A program made the position numbers and the translations under genes. Positions 18,217 to 29,483 of a stretch of 64,000 nt of DNA are shown piece by piece. Positions within the stretch are counted from its first letter, which is position 1. Each line of letters opens with the position of its first letter. The stretch spans positions 1 to 64,000 of the forward strand of contig NZ_JABGBO010000007.1 in assembly GCF_013133775.1 (NCBI RefSeq), read 5' to 3'. The DNA comes from Pelistega europaea (GTDB lineage Bacteria; Pseudomonadota; Gammaproteobacteria; Burkholderiales; Burkholderiaceae_B). Under the pieces are notes generated by a model. It saw only the letters and a program-made list of their open reading frames with translations, was not told the DNA's origin and ran no database searches.

Positions 18217-19233
18217 ATGCAACCCAAAATTTCTGTAATTGTCCCCTTCTACAAAACACCTGTTTTGCTCCTCAGAAAGTGTATTGATAAACTGCTGGAG
18301 CAAAGTTTTGATGACTTTGAGATATTAGTAATTGATGATGGGAACGACTTTGAAAACTATTCTCATCTTAAAGAGTATTATGCACAAACTGATTGTCGAG
18401 TTCAATTTATTCATCAAAAAAATCAGGGGGTATCCGCTGCCAGAAACAATGGGTTAAAGCATGCTACAGGAAAATATATTGTCTTTCATGATGCTGATGA
18501 CTTTGCCGAGAACAACTATTTATTCTCCTTGTATACTGAAATCCAGTTCGCTGATTTAGTCATATGCAGTATTGCAGAACAATGGTATCCTACCTGCGAT
18601 AATAAAGTAGACATTAGAACTTTCTTATCTCTGCCTAGTTACTACAACTGGATTCAATATACGAACTTCACCCCCAATAAGATTTTTAAACTAGACATTA
18701 TTCGCTTGCACAACATTCACTTTGATGAAAATGTTCGACTTGGAGAAGACGCATTATTCGTCGCAGACTACATCAAACATTGTCGACATATTAGAATTTT
18801 ACCATCTCAACTATACCATTATGTTCCACACCCCTTCTCTGCAGTAAGAAAGTATGACACTAGTTTATGGGAATATGAAAAGAGGATTATATCTAAATGG
18901 ATTGATTTATTTTCCACATATCCCCTAAACAAATGGGAACAAAATTTCCTACAGCATTGGTATTACAGTAGATTAAGATGGGTTCTTTTTTATTGTATAG
19001 AAAATGAGCAAAATATTTCTAGGCAACGTACAATATTGAACGAGGCTCTTTCTCACAACCCTAAGATTCTACAACAATTTGGAAAAAATCCACTTTTCAG
19101 CCGAAAAGATAAATTCGTGTTAACTCTATGGAATGTCTTAGGTGCTCACGGAGTAAAACTATCATACAAGCTAAGGAATCTCTATAACCAGCTCAAATCT
19201 TTTTCACACAAAGTCAAGGGTTTATTTTTATAG
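18217..19233 (+). CDS. Family 2 glycosyltransferase
   Basis: About 338 residues. Motifs are ISVIVPFYKTPVLLLRKCID, DFEILVIDDGND, NQGVSAARNNGLKHATGKYIVFHDADD (the DAD metal site) and VRLGEDALFVADYIK with the ED(L/A) element of inverting GT2 enzymes. The ATG at 18217 comes 1 nt after the previous stop with GAAGGAG upstream; the two genes are clearly co-translated. It is predicted to add one sugar of the O-antigen repeat, donor unknown. Confidence 0.88.
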   Translation: MQPKISVIVPFYKTPVLLLRKCIDKLLEQSFDDFEILVIDDGNDFENYSHLKEYYAQTDCRVQFIHQKNQGVSAARNNGLKHATGKYIVFHDADDFAENNYLFSLYTEIQFADLVICSIAEQWYPTCDNKVDIRTFLSLPSYYNWIQYTNFTPNKIFKLDIIRLHNIHFDENVRLGEDALFVADYIKHCRHIRILPSQLYHYVPHPFSAVRKYDTSLWEYEKRIISKWIDLFSTYPLNKWEQNFLQHWYYSRLRWVLFYCIENEQNISRQRTILNEALSHNPKILQQFGKNPLFSRKDKFVLTLWNVLGAHGVKLSYKLRNLYNQLKSFSHKVKGLFL

Positions 19234-19257
19234 TAACTGTAATAATTAGGGCGATAA

Positions 19258-20412
<1,155 letters not shown>

Positions 20413-20414
20413 TC

Positions 20415-21341
20415 TTGGATAACAAATCTTCTGTCTGTGCTGTTGTTGTCACTTTTAATCGGAAAAATTTGTTGTTAAATTGTCTTCATGCACTGAAACA
20501 GCAAACGGTTTCTGTCGACCACATTGTGGTGGTTAATAACGCCAGCACAGATGGAACAGTTGATTTTCTGATATCTCATGGTTGGGTAAATGATAAATCA
20601 TTTACCCTACTTAACTTACCAGAAAACTCTGGAGGAGCAGGAGGGTTTCATGAAGGGATAAAATTTGCTTATGAGCATGGATATGACTACATCTGGCTCA
20701 TGGATGATGATGGTTTTCCTCAGCGTGACTGTCTTGAAACCCTACTCCCCTTTGCTTTGACAGAAAACTATATTGGTCCATTGGTTGTCAACAGCAAAAA
20801 CCCTACCGAACTAACATTTCCTTTACGTATTCCCAAAACAGCGACGACTCTGAACTCCATACAAGATATTCAACATACTCAATATCAATCGATTATTCCA
20901 GAAATTGTCATGCCATTTAATGGTATTCTTTTTCATAAAAATTTAATTGAAAAAATAGGGTTACCTAAAAAAGAATATTTTATCTGGGGAGATGATATGG
21001 AATATACATGGAGAGCACAGAGTACACAGTTTAAGATTTTCACCGTTGTTAAAGCTGTCTTTTTCCACCCCAAGGAGCCCTCCCTAGGCTCTCCCATGTT
21101 CTTTGGAAAATTAAAATTTAATGACACAAATTCACCATTAAAGCTTTACTGTATGAGTCGTAACAATACGCGCAATTTACTGGACTATAGAGGAATAAGT
21201 CATGTTCTGCTCTTTATCACCAAAGCTATTTGGTTTTATTTACTGACAAGACCAAATTTAAAGAAATTAAAAATCGTTTTATCTGGCATAATGGCAGGTA
21301 TCAAAAAAGATTTTTCTGGTCATAGACAATTCTTAAAATAA
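20415..21341 (+). CDS. GlfT1-like family 2 glycosyltransferase
   Basis: 308 residues from a TTG codon at 20415; no ATG occurs upstream in frame after the glf stop. Motifs are CAVVVTFNRKNLLLNCLHAL, VDHIVVVNNASTDGTVDFL, ENSGGAGGFHEGI and YDYIWLMDDDGFP, the DDD metal site. The GGAGGF and WLMDDDG pattern resembles galactofuranosyl- and rhamnosyltransferases of the GlfT1/WbbL kind. Placement 2 nt after glf supports a galactofuranosyltransferase role, which is inference. A conserved WGDD..YTWRA motif lies near residue 190. Confidence 0.85.
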   Translation: MDNKSSVCAVVVTFNRKNLLLNCLHALKQQTVSVDHIVVVNNASTDGTVDFLISHGWVNDKSFTLLNLPENSGGAGGFHEGIKFAYEHGYDYIWLMDDDGFPQRDCLETLLPFALTENYIGPLVVNSKNPTELTFPLRIPKTATTLNSIQDIQHTQYQSIIPEIVMPFNGILFHKNLIEKIGLPKKEYFIWGDDMEYTWRAQSTQFKIFTVVKAVFFHPKEPSLGSPMFFGKLKFNDTNSPLKLYCMSRNNTRNLLDYRGISHVLLFITKAIWFYLLTRPNLKKLKIVLSGIMAGIKKDFSGHRQFLK

Positions 21342-21343
21342 TA

Positions 21344-22222
21344 ATGCCTAAAGCTCGTATTGCATTGGTAGTGGTTACCTATAATCGCTGTGAGTATCTC
21401 GAACAGATGCTGTTGTCTGCACAGCAACAGACAATTCTTCCTGACTGTATTTATATTATTGATAATAACAGCCAAGATAATACTCAAACTGTTGTTGATG
21501 AATTTAGTTCTGAAAGTAATATCCCTGTGATTTACCATAACACGGGTAACAATCTAGGTGGGGCAGGTGGATTTGCCATAGGTACTAAAATGGCATTTGA
21601 AGCAGGATATGATTATCTTTGGTTAGGAGATGATGATATTTCTTTTCAGCCAGATTGTCTTGAAAACCTCCTTCGTCATACTCCTACAGCTGATATTCTA
21701 CAGCCTATGCGTTTAAATACGGATGGTTCTTGTGCGGAACTGTCTGGCTTAGACTATCAAATTAACAATCCTTTTAAACTCAACCCTAAAACCAAAAAAG
21801 TCTTGGACATTGTTTCTCAAGACTGGGATACCATACCCATCACTACTATCCCTTTTGAAGGACCGCTCATTCATAGAAAAGTGTTTGAAAAAATTGGCTT
21901 TCCTGACGCCTCTTTCTTCATCTTTGAAGATGATTTAGACTTTGCCATTCGGGCAAGGAAAGCAGGCTTTAAAATTGTCTGTGTCAAAAAAGCCAATCTT
22001 ATTCGACACATCCCATTTAACCAACAAGAAGCCCTAAACTCATGGAAAAGATACTATATGTTTAGAAATTTTTTCCGTGTTCAGATTAGACATGGAAATA
22101 AGGCTGTGGCATTCTTGAGAGTATCTGTTATCTATGCAGGTGCTAGCTTGATTAGTCTAATAAAACTTGATTTTGAGGGAATAAAAAATCTGTCAAAGGC
22201 TTATTGGGACGCATTCAGGTAA
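21344..22222 (+). CDS. GlfT1-like family 2 glycosyltransferase
   Basis: 292 residues, a clear relative of the previous gene: ALVVVTYNRCEYLEQMLLSAQQQ, NNLGGAGGFAIGTKMAFEAGYDYLWLGDDD and FEDDLDFAIRARKAGFK. The two are probably tandem paralogs that have diverged to make different linkages. It starts 2 nt after the previous stop and ends the plus-strand run wzm-to-GT. A convergent gene follows at 22324. Confidence 0.85.
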   Translation: MPKARIALVVVTYNRCEYLEQMLLSAQQQTILPDCIYIIDNNSQDNTQTVVDEFSSESNIPVIYHNTGNNLGGAGGFAIGTKMAFEAGYDYLWLGDDDISFQPDCLENLLRHTPTADILQPMRLNTDGSCAELSGLDYQINNPFKLNPKTKKVLDIVSQDWDTIPITTIPFEGPLIHRKVFEKIGFPDASFFIFEDDLDFAIRARKAGFKIVCVKKANLIRHIPFNQQEALNSWKRYYMFRNFFRVQIRHGNKAVAFLRVSVIYAGASLISLIKLDFEGIKNLSKAYWDAFR

Positions 22223-22323
22223 TTTTACCAACAAGAGCTTGCGATTAACTCAGTCAGTACGAGCTCTCTTTAAGAAACTTATCATTCTGTCATAAACACA
22301 AAGTAACCGCAGCAAATCACGCT

Positions 22324-23832
22324 CTAGCTGTCACCCAACAAATCATCCACAATGCTTTTAGCTGCACCTTGATAACGGACAACACTGTTAAAATTAGCTA
22401 ATTCCTGCTCTTTAATATGCAGATTACCTTTTCTAAACTCATCAATATAGTGTTTAACATCCTCATCCGCATGAGCAATGTGACAACACTTGCTTGCTAG
22501 CATACCATTACGATTGAATGGTAGATGTGCAGGATTCTCAATAAAAACAGCAGGTTTTCTTGTCAATGGGTATTCAGCAACAAAAGAAACACCATCTGTT
22601 ACCATCATATCGGACCAGTTAAAGGAGTCCATATAGTTCCATGCTTCATCTATTGAGGTATTAGGTAAAGAGTCCCATTCCCTCAAGAAAGTTTCCAAAT
22701 CAGTTGCAGCTCTTTCCTTCATATTATGAAATAATAGAGGATGTGCTCTTAATCTAATATGAATACTATCTCCATACTCTTTCGCCAACTGGATAAAATA
22801 AGACCAATTCCGGTGAAATGTCCCACATGCTAACCACTCATCCCACAGACTATGGTGAGGGGTCCATAATAAATTTACGCACCCTGTTTCTTGAAAATGG
22901 AGATGTTGCCGAGCATAAGTTGCCACATATTCAAGCTTAGGATTTCCTAGAAAACGAACAACTTCTTTGGATCCTAAATACTCATTTTGATATTGAATTA
23001 GTAACTCTTCACTACTACAGTAAATCCTGTGACACAACAAATGGAAGTTCTGATTTACATCCATATTAATTTGGTCAAAGCGGAAATCAGAGAATAAATC
23101 CAATGCAAAATAAGGTACATATACTGTTTTATATGCGGAAAAATTAAGAGCTGAATACAAAGAAGGTATATCAGCATCCCAAGGAGATTGTCTAAAGACG
23201 TAATCTGGATTAAATGCAGTTAGGATGGCAGCGAAACGATTCACATCTTTATGATTCAGTTTTATGTAGGAAATCTTCATTTCCTCAAGATAATAGCTCG
23301 TTTTTTGAGAATATGAAGATTGCAGTCCATTACTAAAATCATCTGCATCAATAGCTAACACTAATATACGGACACCTCGATTCTTAAACTCCTGGTAAAT
23401 CAAATCTAACGAAGCCCATGTATAGACATTGTGAATCACAAATAAAACCCTTCTTGGTTGAGACTCCTCTTGCTCTCTACGACTGTTTTGTATTAACAGT
23501 GTATCAATCTTCTCTGATTGCTCCCTAATCCGATCTTCTATTGTATGAAAATGGTGAGGCACATCATGGCGAAAAGATTCGATTTTATGAAGCAGCCCAT
23601 CCAATTCTGTTTTTAACATTATCACTTGCTCATCTGATCGTGTTAGTACTTGCGTAGACAACGCCTCCACTTGTCGGTTAATATGCTCTAGTATCTCCTC
23701 CCGATAAGTATTTAATCTCTGATCCACCTGAGACGAATATTCTGGCATTTTTTGTTCAACAGACGTCAGCCTGTTTTGTATATCATAAATAGCTGACACT
23801 ACTCGCTTGATTTTTTCTATTATTCTTATCAT
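22324..23832 (-). CDS. Coiled-coil protein with CDP-glycerol glycerophosphotransferase-like domain
   Basis: 502 residues. Residues ~1-125 are a predicted coiled coil with heptads (LTSVEQKMPEYSSQVDQRL, LEHINRQVEALSTQVL, HTIEDRIREQSEKIDTLL). From ~128 a GT-B-like domain begins (RRVLFVIHNVYTWASLDLIY). The C-terminal half carries LLWTPHHSLW, IRLRAHPLL and DMMVTDGVSFVAEYPLTRKPAVFIENP, matching the pattern of TagF/TarF-like transferases. It may transfer a polyol phosphate from a CDP donor; the neighbouring cytidylyltransferase agrees with this. The coiled coil could serve for oligomerisation or chain-length measurement. The function is inferred. Confidence 0.65.
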   Translation of the reverse strand: MIRIIEKIKRVVSAIYDIQNRLTSVEQKMPEYSSQVDQRLNTYREEILEHINRQVEALSTQVLTRSDEQVIMLKTELDGLLHKIESFRHDVPHHFHTIEDRIREQSEKIDTLLIQNSRREQEESQPRRVLFVIHNVYTWASLDLIYQEFKNRGVRILVLAIDADDFSNGLQSSYSQKTSYYLEEMKISYIKLNHKDVNRFAAILTAFNPDYVFRQSPWDADIPSLYSALNFSAYKTVYVPYFALDLFSDFRFDQINMDVNQNFHLLCHRIYCSSEELLIQYQNEYLGSKEVVRFLGNPKLEYVATYARQHLHFQETGCVNLLWTPHHSLWDEWLACGTFHRNWSYFIQLAKEYGDSIHIRLRAHPLLFHNMKERAATDLETFLREWDSLPNTSIDEAWNYMDSFNWSDMMVTDGVSFVAEYPLTRKPAVFIENPAHLPFNRNGMLASKCCHIAHADEDVKHYIDEFRKGNLHIKEQELANFNSVVRYQGAAKSIVDDLLGDS

Positions 23833-24030
23833 ACATCCATCCTTTGATAATCAAAACAAAATTACTCTTTGCTATTGTACCGTCATAATATCCAATGCTT
23901 CAAATTCATAAGGATAAAAAATAGACTTTTCAGTTACCTCGTATTTCCAATCATGATAAACTGACAGCGTATTCCTCAAAATTTTTTAGATTTAACAATC
24001 TACACTCCTACCGTCCCACAAGGTAACATC

Positions 24031-24753
24031 ATGAATATCGCTATCATTATTGCTGGAGGCTCTGGAAACAGGATGGGTTCAGATATTCCCAAACAATTTA
24101 TTAAGGTGAATGATAAACCCGTACTGATTTACACATTAGAAAGCTTTCAGGATCATCCTCTAGTGGACAGCATTCTTCTAGTCTGTATTGATGGATGGCA
24201 GGACACTGTACAGGATTATGCAAAACAGTTTCACATTAGTAAATTAAAATGGGTAATTACTGGTGGAAATACTGGGCAAGAGTCTATCCGCAATGGGGTA
24301 TTTTATCTGAAGGATAAAGCTAATTCCGATGATAATATCATTATCCATGATGGAATACGTCCTTTGGTAGATTCTTCCGTTTTAAGCGATGTCATTACTA
24401 AATGCGAACAGTACGGAAATGCTGTTTCTTCTATGCCATACAATGAACAAATCTTTATTGTTGATAATGATATCTCAACCACCCAATTTATCCCCAGAGA
24501 GATGATTCGAAGGGTCTCCACTCCACAATGCTATAAGTTCTCGTTACTCTTCGACAAGTACACTGAGGCCTTTACCAAAGGTATTGGTATTCATGGTTCG
24601 CACTATACGAATACTATGATGGTTGCTCTTGGAGTCAGACTTTATTTTGCCACCGGATCGGATAAAAACATAAAATTAACTACGCCAGATGACTTGGAGA
24701 TGTTCAAAGCTTATTTAAATATGCAAGCCTCAACTCCCGGAGATTTAAAATGA
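24031..24753 (+). CDS. IspD/TarI-like cytidylyltransferase
   Basis: 240 residues. The nucleotide loop IAIIIAGGSGNRMGSDIPKQFIKVNDKPVLIYTLE, NGVFYLKDK and IIIHDGIRPLVD, and the late IKLTTPDDLEMFKAYL define the IspD/TarI family. These enzymes join CTP with a polyol phosphate. Its location in a polysaccharide cluster and coupling (4-nt overlap) to an SDR gene suggest a TarI-like CDP-ribitol or related CDP-polyol role and not the isoprenoid enzyme, but the sequence alone does not decide this. Confidence 0.8.
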   Translation: MNIAIIIAGGSGNRMGSDIPKQFIKVNDKPVLIYTLESFQDHPLVDSILLVCIDGWQDTVQDYAKQFHISKLKWVITGGNTGQESIRNGVFYLKDKANSDDNIIIHDGIRPLVDSSVLSDVITKCEQYGNAVSSMPYNEQIFIVDNDISTTQFIPREMIRRVSTPQCYKFSLLFDKYTEAFTKGIGIHGSHYTNTMMVALGVRLYFATGSDKNIKLTTPDDLEMFKAYLNMQASTPGDLK

Positions 24754-25832
24754 GTATTTACACACATCCCCTCTACCAAGAAGATTTATCTTCCTTATCA
24801 TTCTTAAATATTCCTTGGGAAAAACTACAAAATAAAAATCTCTTAATTTCCGGAGCAACAGGATTAATAGGATGCTGTCTAATAGATGTCATTATGCATC
24901 TCAATTATCAAGGACTTAATTGTAAAATTTATGCTCTAGGGCGGGATAAGCAGAAAGCAATAGCTAGGCTCGGACACTACGAAGCACACAATTTACTCCA
25001 ATTTATCTCTCACGATATTACGAAACCATTACCTCATGCAACTTGGGGCAATATCGACTACATCATCCATCTAGCAAGTAATACCCACCCTATTTTATAT
25101 GCTACCGACCCTATTGGAACAATTACGACTAATATTATAGGCACCCTTAATATGTTGGAGTTTACCAGCCAACAGAAAAATGCCCGCTGTCTGTTTGCAT
25201 CTTCAAACGAAATCTACGGTGAAAATAGAGGGGACACAGAAAAATTTGACGAACTGTACTGTGGATATATTAATCCTAATACCGTCAGAGCAGGCTATCC
25301 AGAAAGCAAGCGATGTGGAGAGTCATTATGTCAGGCCTACATAACACAAAAAAATATTGATGTTGTCATCCCTCGCTTAACTCGCTCATACGGTCCGACA
25401 ATGCTACTCTCTGATTCCAAAGCAATTAGTCAATTCATTAAAAATGCTCTCCAAAAAGAGGATATTGTCCTTAAAAGTCAAGGGCTCCAATACTACTCAT
25501 ACACGTATGTGACTGATGCTGTAGCTGGTTTGCTAACTGTATTACTAAAAGGAAACTCTGGGGAGGTATATAACGTAGCAGATGACACTTCAGATATTCG
25601 ACTATGTGATTTAGCTTCAATGATTGCCAATTTAGCAGGAACCACCGTTATTTACAATAAACCAGATACCACAGAGTCTGCAGGATACAGCACCGCAACA
25701 AAAGCTAGACTTGATGGTAGCAAATTACATACAAAGCTGGGTTGGAAAGCCAAATACAATATTCAGCAAGGGATAGAAAGAACTATTAAGATTTTGCAGG
25801 AATTTCAGTGTTACACCCACCCAAAATTATAG
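24750..25832 (+). CDS. Extended SDR, NAD-dependent epimerase/dehydratase
   Basis: 360 residues. The cofactor loop is LLISGATGLIGCCLID, the catalytic motif is YPESKRCGES (YxxxK) and an ASSNEIYG segment carries the third catalytic residue, as in UDP-glucuronate decarboxylase and dTDP-glucose dehydratase relatives. Its ATG overlaps the stop of the cytidylyltransferase gene, so the two are made together. It may act on a nucleotide sugar or on a CDP-activated product; the substrate is unknown. Confidence 0.82.
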   Translation: MSIYTHPLYQEDLSSLSFLNIPWEKLQNKNLLISGATGLIGCCLIDVIMHLNYQGLNCKIYALGRDKQKAIARLGHYEAHNLLQFISHDITKPLPHATWGNIDYIIHLASNTHPILYATDPIGTITTNIIGTLNMLEFTSQQKNARCLFASSNEIYGENRGDTEKFDELYCGYINPNTVRAGYPESKRCGESLCQAYITQKNIDVVIPRLTRSYGPTMLLSDSKAISQFIKNALQKEDIVLKSQGLQYYSYTYVTDAVAGLLTVLLKGNSGEVYNVADDTSDIRLCDLASMIANLAGTTVIYNKPDTTESAGYSTATKARLDGSKLHTKLGWKAKYNIQQGIERTIKILQEFQCYTHPKL

Positions 25833-26117
25833 TTACCTTGTTTATCACTATTCTTTCTTGCATATCCACCTCTATTTAAATGACTCTTGCTCATCAACCC
25901 TATCTTGAATGTTATATTTCTCTTTAGATTTTTAAGATGAAATTTCATTGCTAACTTACCTTCCTGTTCTTTCGATAGATGAGACGAGGTGTGCTTAACT
26001 ATGAGTGGACAAAAATATCCTACCCAAACACCAATATAAAAGGGACTCCGATAAGTTATGATTTTGCTTACCCCTTCATCGGTATCCCTCTGGAAAAAAA
26101 TGATAGCAATGACTAAA

Positions 26118-27002
26118 TTACTTAATCCGCTGTTTCAACCACGCTTCAAACTCTTGGCCAACTTTTGCATGACGCAAGCTATACTCCACAAATGCCTTAG
26201 CATAACCCAACTTGTCACCACAATCATACGACTTACCAGTAATCACAGCCGCCTCCACAGTTTCTTGCTTCATCAACGCAGCAATAGCATCAGTCAGTTG
26301 AATTTCACCACCCACCCCAGCTTCTGTTTTTGCTAAAAGTGGCCAGATATTTTGAGAGAATACATAACGTCCAATAACAGCCAAATTAGAGGGGGCAGAT
26401 TCCACAGGAGGCTTCTCTACAATCGCATGCATAGGTGCTGATTGACCCGCTTCCAATTTCACACCAGAACAATCTACCACTCCATATTTAGAAACATCCT
26501 GCTCTGGTACGGGTTCCACAAGCACTTGACTAAATCCTGTAGCCTCATAACGTTTAATCATAGCCGCAAGATTATCCTTCAGTGGATTACAATCAAGCTC
26601 ATCAATCAGCATATCAGGTAAAAGCACTGCAAATGGATTATCACCAATGACAGGGTATGCAGCAAGCACCGCATGCCCCAGCCCCTTTGCTGTCCCCTGA
26701 CGCACACTAATCACTGAAGCATCGGCTGGCTTGATGGACTGAACTTCGTTCAATAATGCTGTTTTTCCCTTGTCTGCTAGTTGACTCTCCAGCTCATAAT
26801 TAGTATCAAAATGATTTTCTACCGCTGTTTTAGAGGAGTGATTGACTAGCACAATATCCTTAATTCCCGCGGCAAAACACTCATCTACAATATATTGAAT
26901 CAAAGGCTTATCCGCTAAAGTTAGCATTTCCTTAGGAATCGCCTTGGTAGCTGGTAACATACGAGTACCAAGACCAGCAACTGGTATAACTGCTTTTAAC
27001 AT
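26118..27002 (-). CDS. galU: UTP-glucose-1-phosphate uridylyltransferase
   Basis: 294 residues. The nucleotide-binding start is [38 protein letters not shown], with later [27 protein letters not shown] and [21 protein letters not shown], all classic GalU. It makes UDP-glucose in the cytosol, the precursor that GalE turns to UDP-galactose for Glf. It lies directly after the sugar-phosphate transferase gene on the minus strand (21-nt gap). Confidence 0.95.
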   Translation of the reverse strand: MLKAVIPVAGLGTRMLPATKAIPKEMLTLADKPLIQYIVDECFAAGIKDIVLVNHSSKTAVENHFDTNYELESQLADKGKTALLNEVQSIKPADASVISVRQGTAKGLGHAVLAAYPVIGDNPFAVLLPDMLIDELDCNPLKDNLAAMIKRYEATGFSQVLVEPVPEQDVSKYGVVDCSGVKLEAGQSAPMHAIVEKPPVESAPSNLAVIGRYVFSQNIWPLLAKTEAGVGGEIQLTDAIAALMKQETVEAAVITGKSYDCGDKLGYAKAFVEYSLRHAKVGQEFEAWLKQRIK

Positions 27003-27023
27003 AGTTTAATCCTATCAAAAAAC

Positions 27024-28307
27024 CTAACGAGCACCAAATCCTGTTAGGATAATTTTAACTGTCTTAAATATAATTAACACATCAAGCCATAATGAGAAAT
27101 GCTTGATGTAATAAAAATCATATTCTAATTTAATCTGTGTATTTTCAACATCAGCTGCATAGCCCTGTAAGCACTGAGCCCAACCAGAAATACCAGGGCG
27201 GACAATATGCCTGTAGGCATAAAATGGAATCTGTTTCTCAAACTGGTCTGCAAAATAACGCTGCTCTGGTCGAGGACCAATAAGACTCATATCCCCCTTT
27301 AACACATTAAACAATTGTGGCAACTCATCTATGCGTAACTTCCGAATAATTTTACCGACACGAGTAATACGCTCATCATCCTCATCAGCAAACTGAGCCC
27401 CATTTTTTTCTGAGTCTACTCGCATACTCCTGAACTTATACATCATAAATTCTTTGTTCCCTTTACCGACCCTAGGTTGGGAAAACATAAACCACTTGCC
27501 ATCCTCTAAAAAAATACAAATAGCAGCCAGCACCATAATAGGTAAGGCTACAGGCAATGCCACCAATGTCAGTACAATATCCATCGTTCTTTTGATAAGG
27601 GAATAGACATACGAGGGGAGTAATGATCCCAACTGATTCTCGTACATATGATGTATCCGAACCCTCCCTGTTAGGGACTCTTCCACCTGACGTGCATTGT
27701 ATACGGGCAACCCATTCAACACACAATCGGCCAGATACTTTTGCCATTTGGCTGTCAATTCTGAAGAATGCAAATCTGTAACTATCATATTAAAACGGTT
27801 ATGCGAGTCTACATCATCTGGGTCAGTTAACACATACCATGTAGCATTTTCAATCAAGATGAGGTTCTTCGCTCTACCTAAGGGAATAACAGCAATTTTA
27901 GGAATAATCCAACGTCTTCCCAAAAAATACAAGACAAAACCATAGGTCAATGTTGCGCAAAAACTAATGAACAATAAACTTAGCGAGTATCCCAACCTGA
28001 AAATAAAAAATAAACCAAGAAGTAAAATATACCATGTGATAACAGTAGAAATAATATAACTACTGGACTTATTCCCTGGAAACTTTAACAGCATTCTCAA
28101 GGTAAAAATAATCCCGATATTCGCAAGCAACACCCCATAAAATGTGTGTAGCCTTATAGGATTGTGCGACAGATAAAAGTCTCCTCTCCACAACACCCAT
28201 GCAGGTATGATGGTACTAATCAACGCCACCAAAACAATCTGTGTTGTTGTGCTAAAAAAAACTCTCTCATACCAGCGAGAATGACGACGAACGGGCAAAT
28301 GGCTCAT
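27024..28307 (-). CDS. Undecaprenyl-phosphate sugar-1-phosphate transferase (WbaP-like PHPT)
   Basis: 427 residues. The N-terminal ~140 residues hold about four to five membrane segments, followed by a cytosolic spacer. The C-terminal ~190 residues are the bacterial sugar transferase domain: SQPRVGKGNKEFMMYKFRSM, ERITRVGKIIRKLRIDELPQLFNVLKGDMSLIGPRPEQ. It links the first sugar phosphate to undecaprenyl phosphate and so starts the repeat or chain. The five-helix layout is that of polyisoprenyl-phosphate hexose-1-phosphate transferases; galactose or glucose is the likely first sugar. Confidence 0.88.
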   Translation of the reverse strand: MSHLPVRRHSRWYERVFFSTTTQIVLVALISTIIPAWVLWRGDFYLSHNPIRLHTFYGVLLANIGIIFTLRMLLKFPGNKSSSYIISTVITWYILLLGLFFIFRLGYSLSLLFISFCATLTYGFVLYFLGRRWIIPKIAVIPLGRAKNLILIENATWYVLTDPDDVDSHNRFNMIVTDLHSSELTAKWQKYLADCVLNGLPVYNARQVEESLTGRVRIHHMYENQLGSLLPSYVYSLIKRTMDIVLTLVALPVALPIMVLAAICIFLEDGKWFMFSQPRVGKGNKEFMMYKFRSMRVDSEKNGAQFADEDDERITRVGKIIRKLRIDELPQLFNVLKGDMSLIGPRPEQRYFADQFEKQIPFYAYRHIVRPGISGWAQCLQGYAADVENTQIKLEYDFYYIKHFSLWLDVLIIFKTVKIILTGFGAR

Positions 28308-28355
28308 AAGTTTTATATGCAGTCAAATGGATACGTGGATTATATCAATTCAACC

Positions 28356-28384
28356 TAAATATTGTCTTATGCAGACAATATTTA
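28356..28384. promoter_or_regulatory. 11-bp perfect inverted repeat upstream of galE
   Basis: TAAATATTGTC and its complement GACAATATTTA are separated by a 7-base loop. It lies in the divergent gap between the WbaP-like gene and galE, about 50 nt before the WbaP-like start codon. It could be an operator or an RNA hairpin; no known factor is assigned. Confidence 0.4.
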
Positions 28385-28404
28385 TTTAAATATGATTTAC
28401 TGTT

Positions 28405-28434
28405 AGAATTTATGCTTTAAAAAGCATAAATTCT
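28405..28434. promoter_or_regulatory. 30-base palindrome 24 nt before galE
   Basis: AGAATTTATGCTTT is followed by AA and then its exact complement AAAGCATAAATTCT, a 14-bp perfect stem with a 2-nt gap. It sits between the likely promoter region and the galE ribosome site (AAAAAGGAAAA). This might be a repressor site or a hairpin near the 5' end of the message. Confidence 0.45.
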
Positions 28435-28457
28435 GCTACTGATAAAAAGGAAAAAAA

Positions 28458-29471
28458 ATGAACATTCTCGTCACAGGCGGAGCTGGTTTTATCGGCTCGC
28501 ATACCGTTGTTGAATTACTTGATGCAGGGCATAACGTTCTTGTCCTCGATAATCTTTGCAATAGTTCTCCTAAAGCCCTTGCTGCGGTAGAACAGATTAC
28601 CAATAAGCAAGTCCCTTTTATTCAGGGAGATATACGTGACCGAGATCACTTGAATCAGATTTTCTCACAGCACAAGATTGATGCTGTTATCCATTTTGCA
28701 GGATTAAAAGCTGTTGGGGAAAGTGTACAAAAACCGCTTGAATACTACGAAAACAATGTTGCAGGGACGATTACCTTGCTAGAGGCCATGCGCGATGCAG
28801 AAGTGTTTAATATTGTATTTAGTTCTTCTGCCACTGTATATGGTAATCCTGCTGAAATCCCTATTTCAGAGAACTGTCCGACTGGCACACCGACGAATCC
28901 TTATGGTATGTCTAAATTAATGGTTGAGCATATTATGCAAGGTTTGTCTCTTTCTGACAATCGCTGGTCTATTGCACTATTACGTTATTTCAATCCTATT
29001 GGTGCTCATCCAACGGGCTTAATCGGGGAAAATCCTAACGGTATTCCAAATAATCTTATGCCTTATATTACGCAAGTGGCGATTGGTAAGCTCAAAGAGT
29101 TATCAATATTTGGTTCAGACTACGATACTCATGACGGAACAGGGGTTCGCGATTACATCCACGTTGTCGACTTAGCCCAAGGGCATCTTGCAGCATTGAA
29201 TTACTTAAACAAACAAAAAGGTTGCTTTACTTGGAATCTTGGTACTGGTCAAGGCTACTCGGTTTTGGATATGGTCAATGCGTTTGAGCGTATTAACCAA
29301 GTCAAGGTTCCTCATAAGCTAGTCGCTCGCCGTCCTGGTGATATTGCTGCGTGTTGGTCGAATCCAGAAAAAGCAGCTAAAGAACTAGGTTGGACAGCAC
29401 AATATGGCTTGGAAGATATGGTACGCCACAGCTGGAACTGGCAACAAAAGAATCCCCGTGGTTTTGAATAA
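28458..29471 (+). CDS. galE: UDP-glucose 4-epimerase
   Basis: 337 residues, normal length. NAD loop [42 protein letters not shown] and [12 protein letters not shown] (YxxxK) mark the extended SDR epimerase, with [32 protein letters not shown] as in GalE. It interconverts UDP-glucose and UDP-galactose in the cytosol, supplying Glf and the galactose branch. It reads divergently from the galU/WbaP-like pair. Confidence 0.96.
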   Translation: MNILVTGGAGFIGSHTVVELLDAGHNVLVLDNLCNSSPKALAAVEQITNKQVPFIQGDIRDRDHLNQIFSQHKIDAVIHFAGLKAVGESVQKPLEYYENNVAGTITLLEAMRDAEVFNIVFSSSATVYGNPAEIPISENCPTGTPTNPYGMSKLMVEHIMQGLSLSDNRWSIALLRYFNPIGAHPTGLIGENPNGIPNNLMPYITQVAIGKLKELSIFGSDYDTHDGTGVRDYIHVVDLAQGHLAALNYLNKQKGCFTWNLGTGQGYSVLDMVNAFERINQVKVPHKLVARRPGDIAACWSNPEKAAKELGWTAQYGLEDMVRHSWNWQQKNPRGFE

Positions 29472-29483
29472 AGTTTCTCTATC

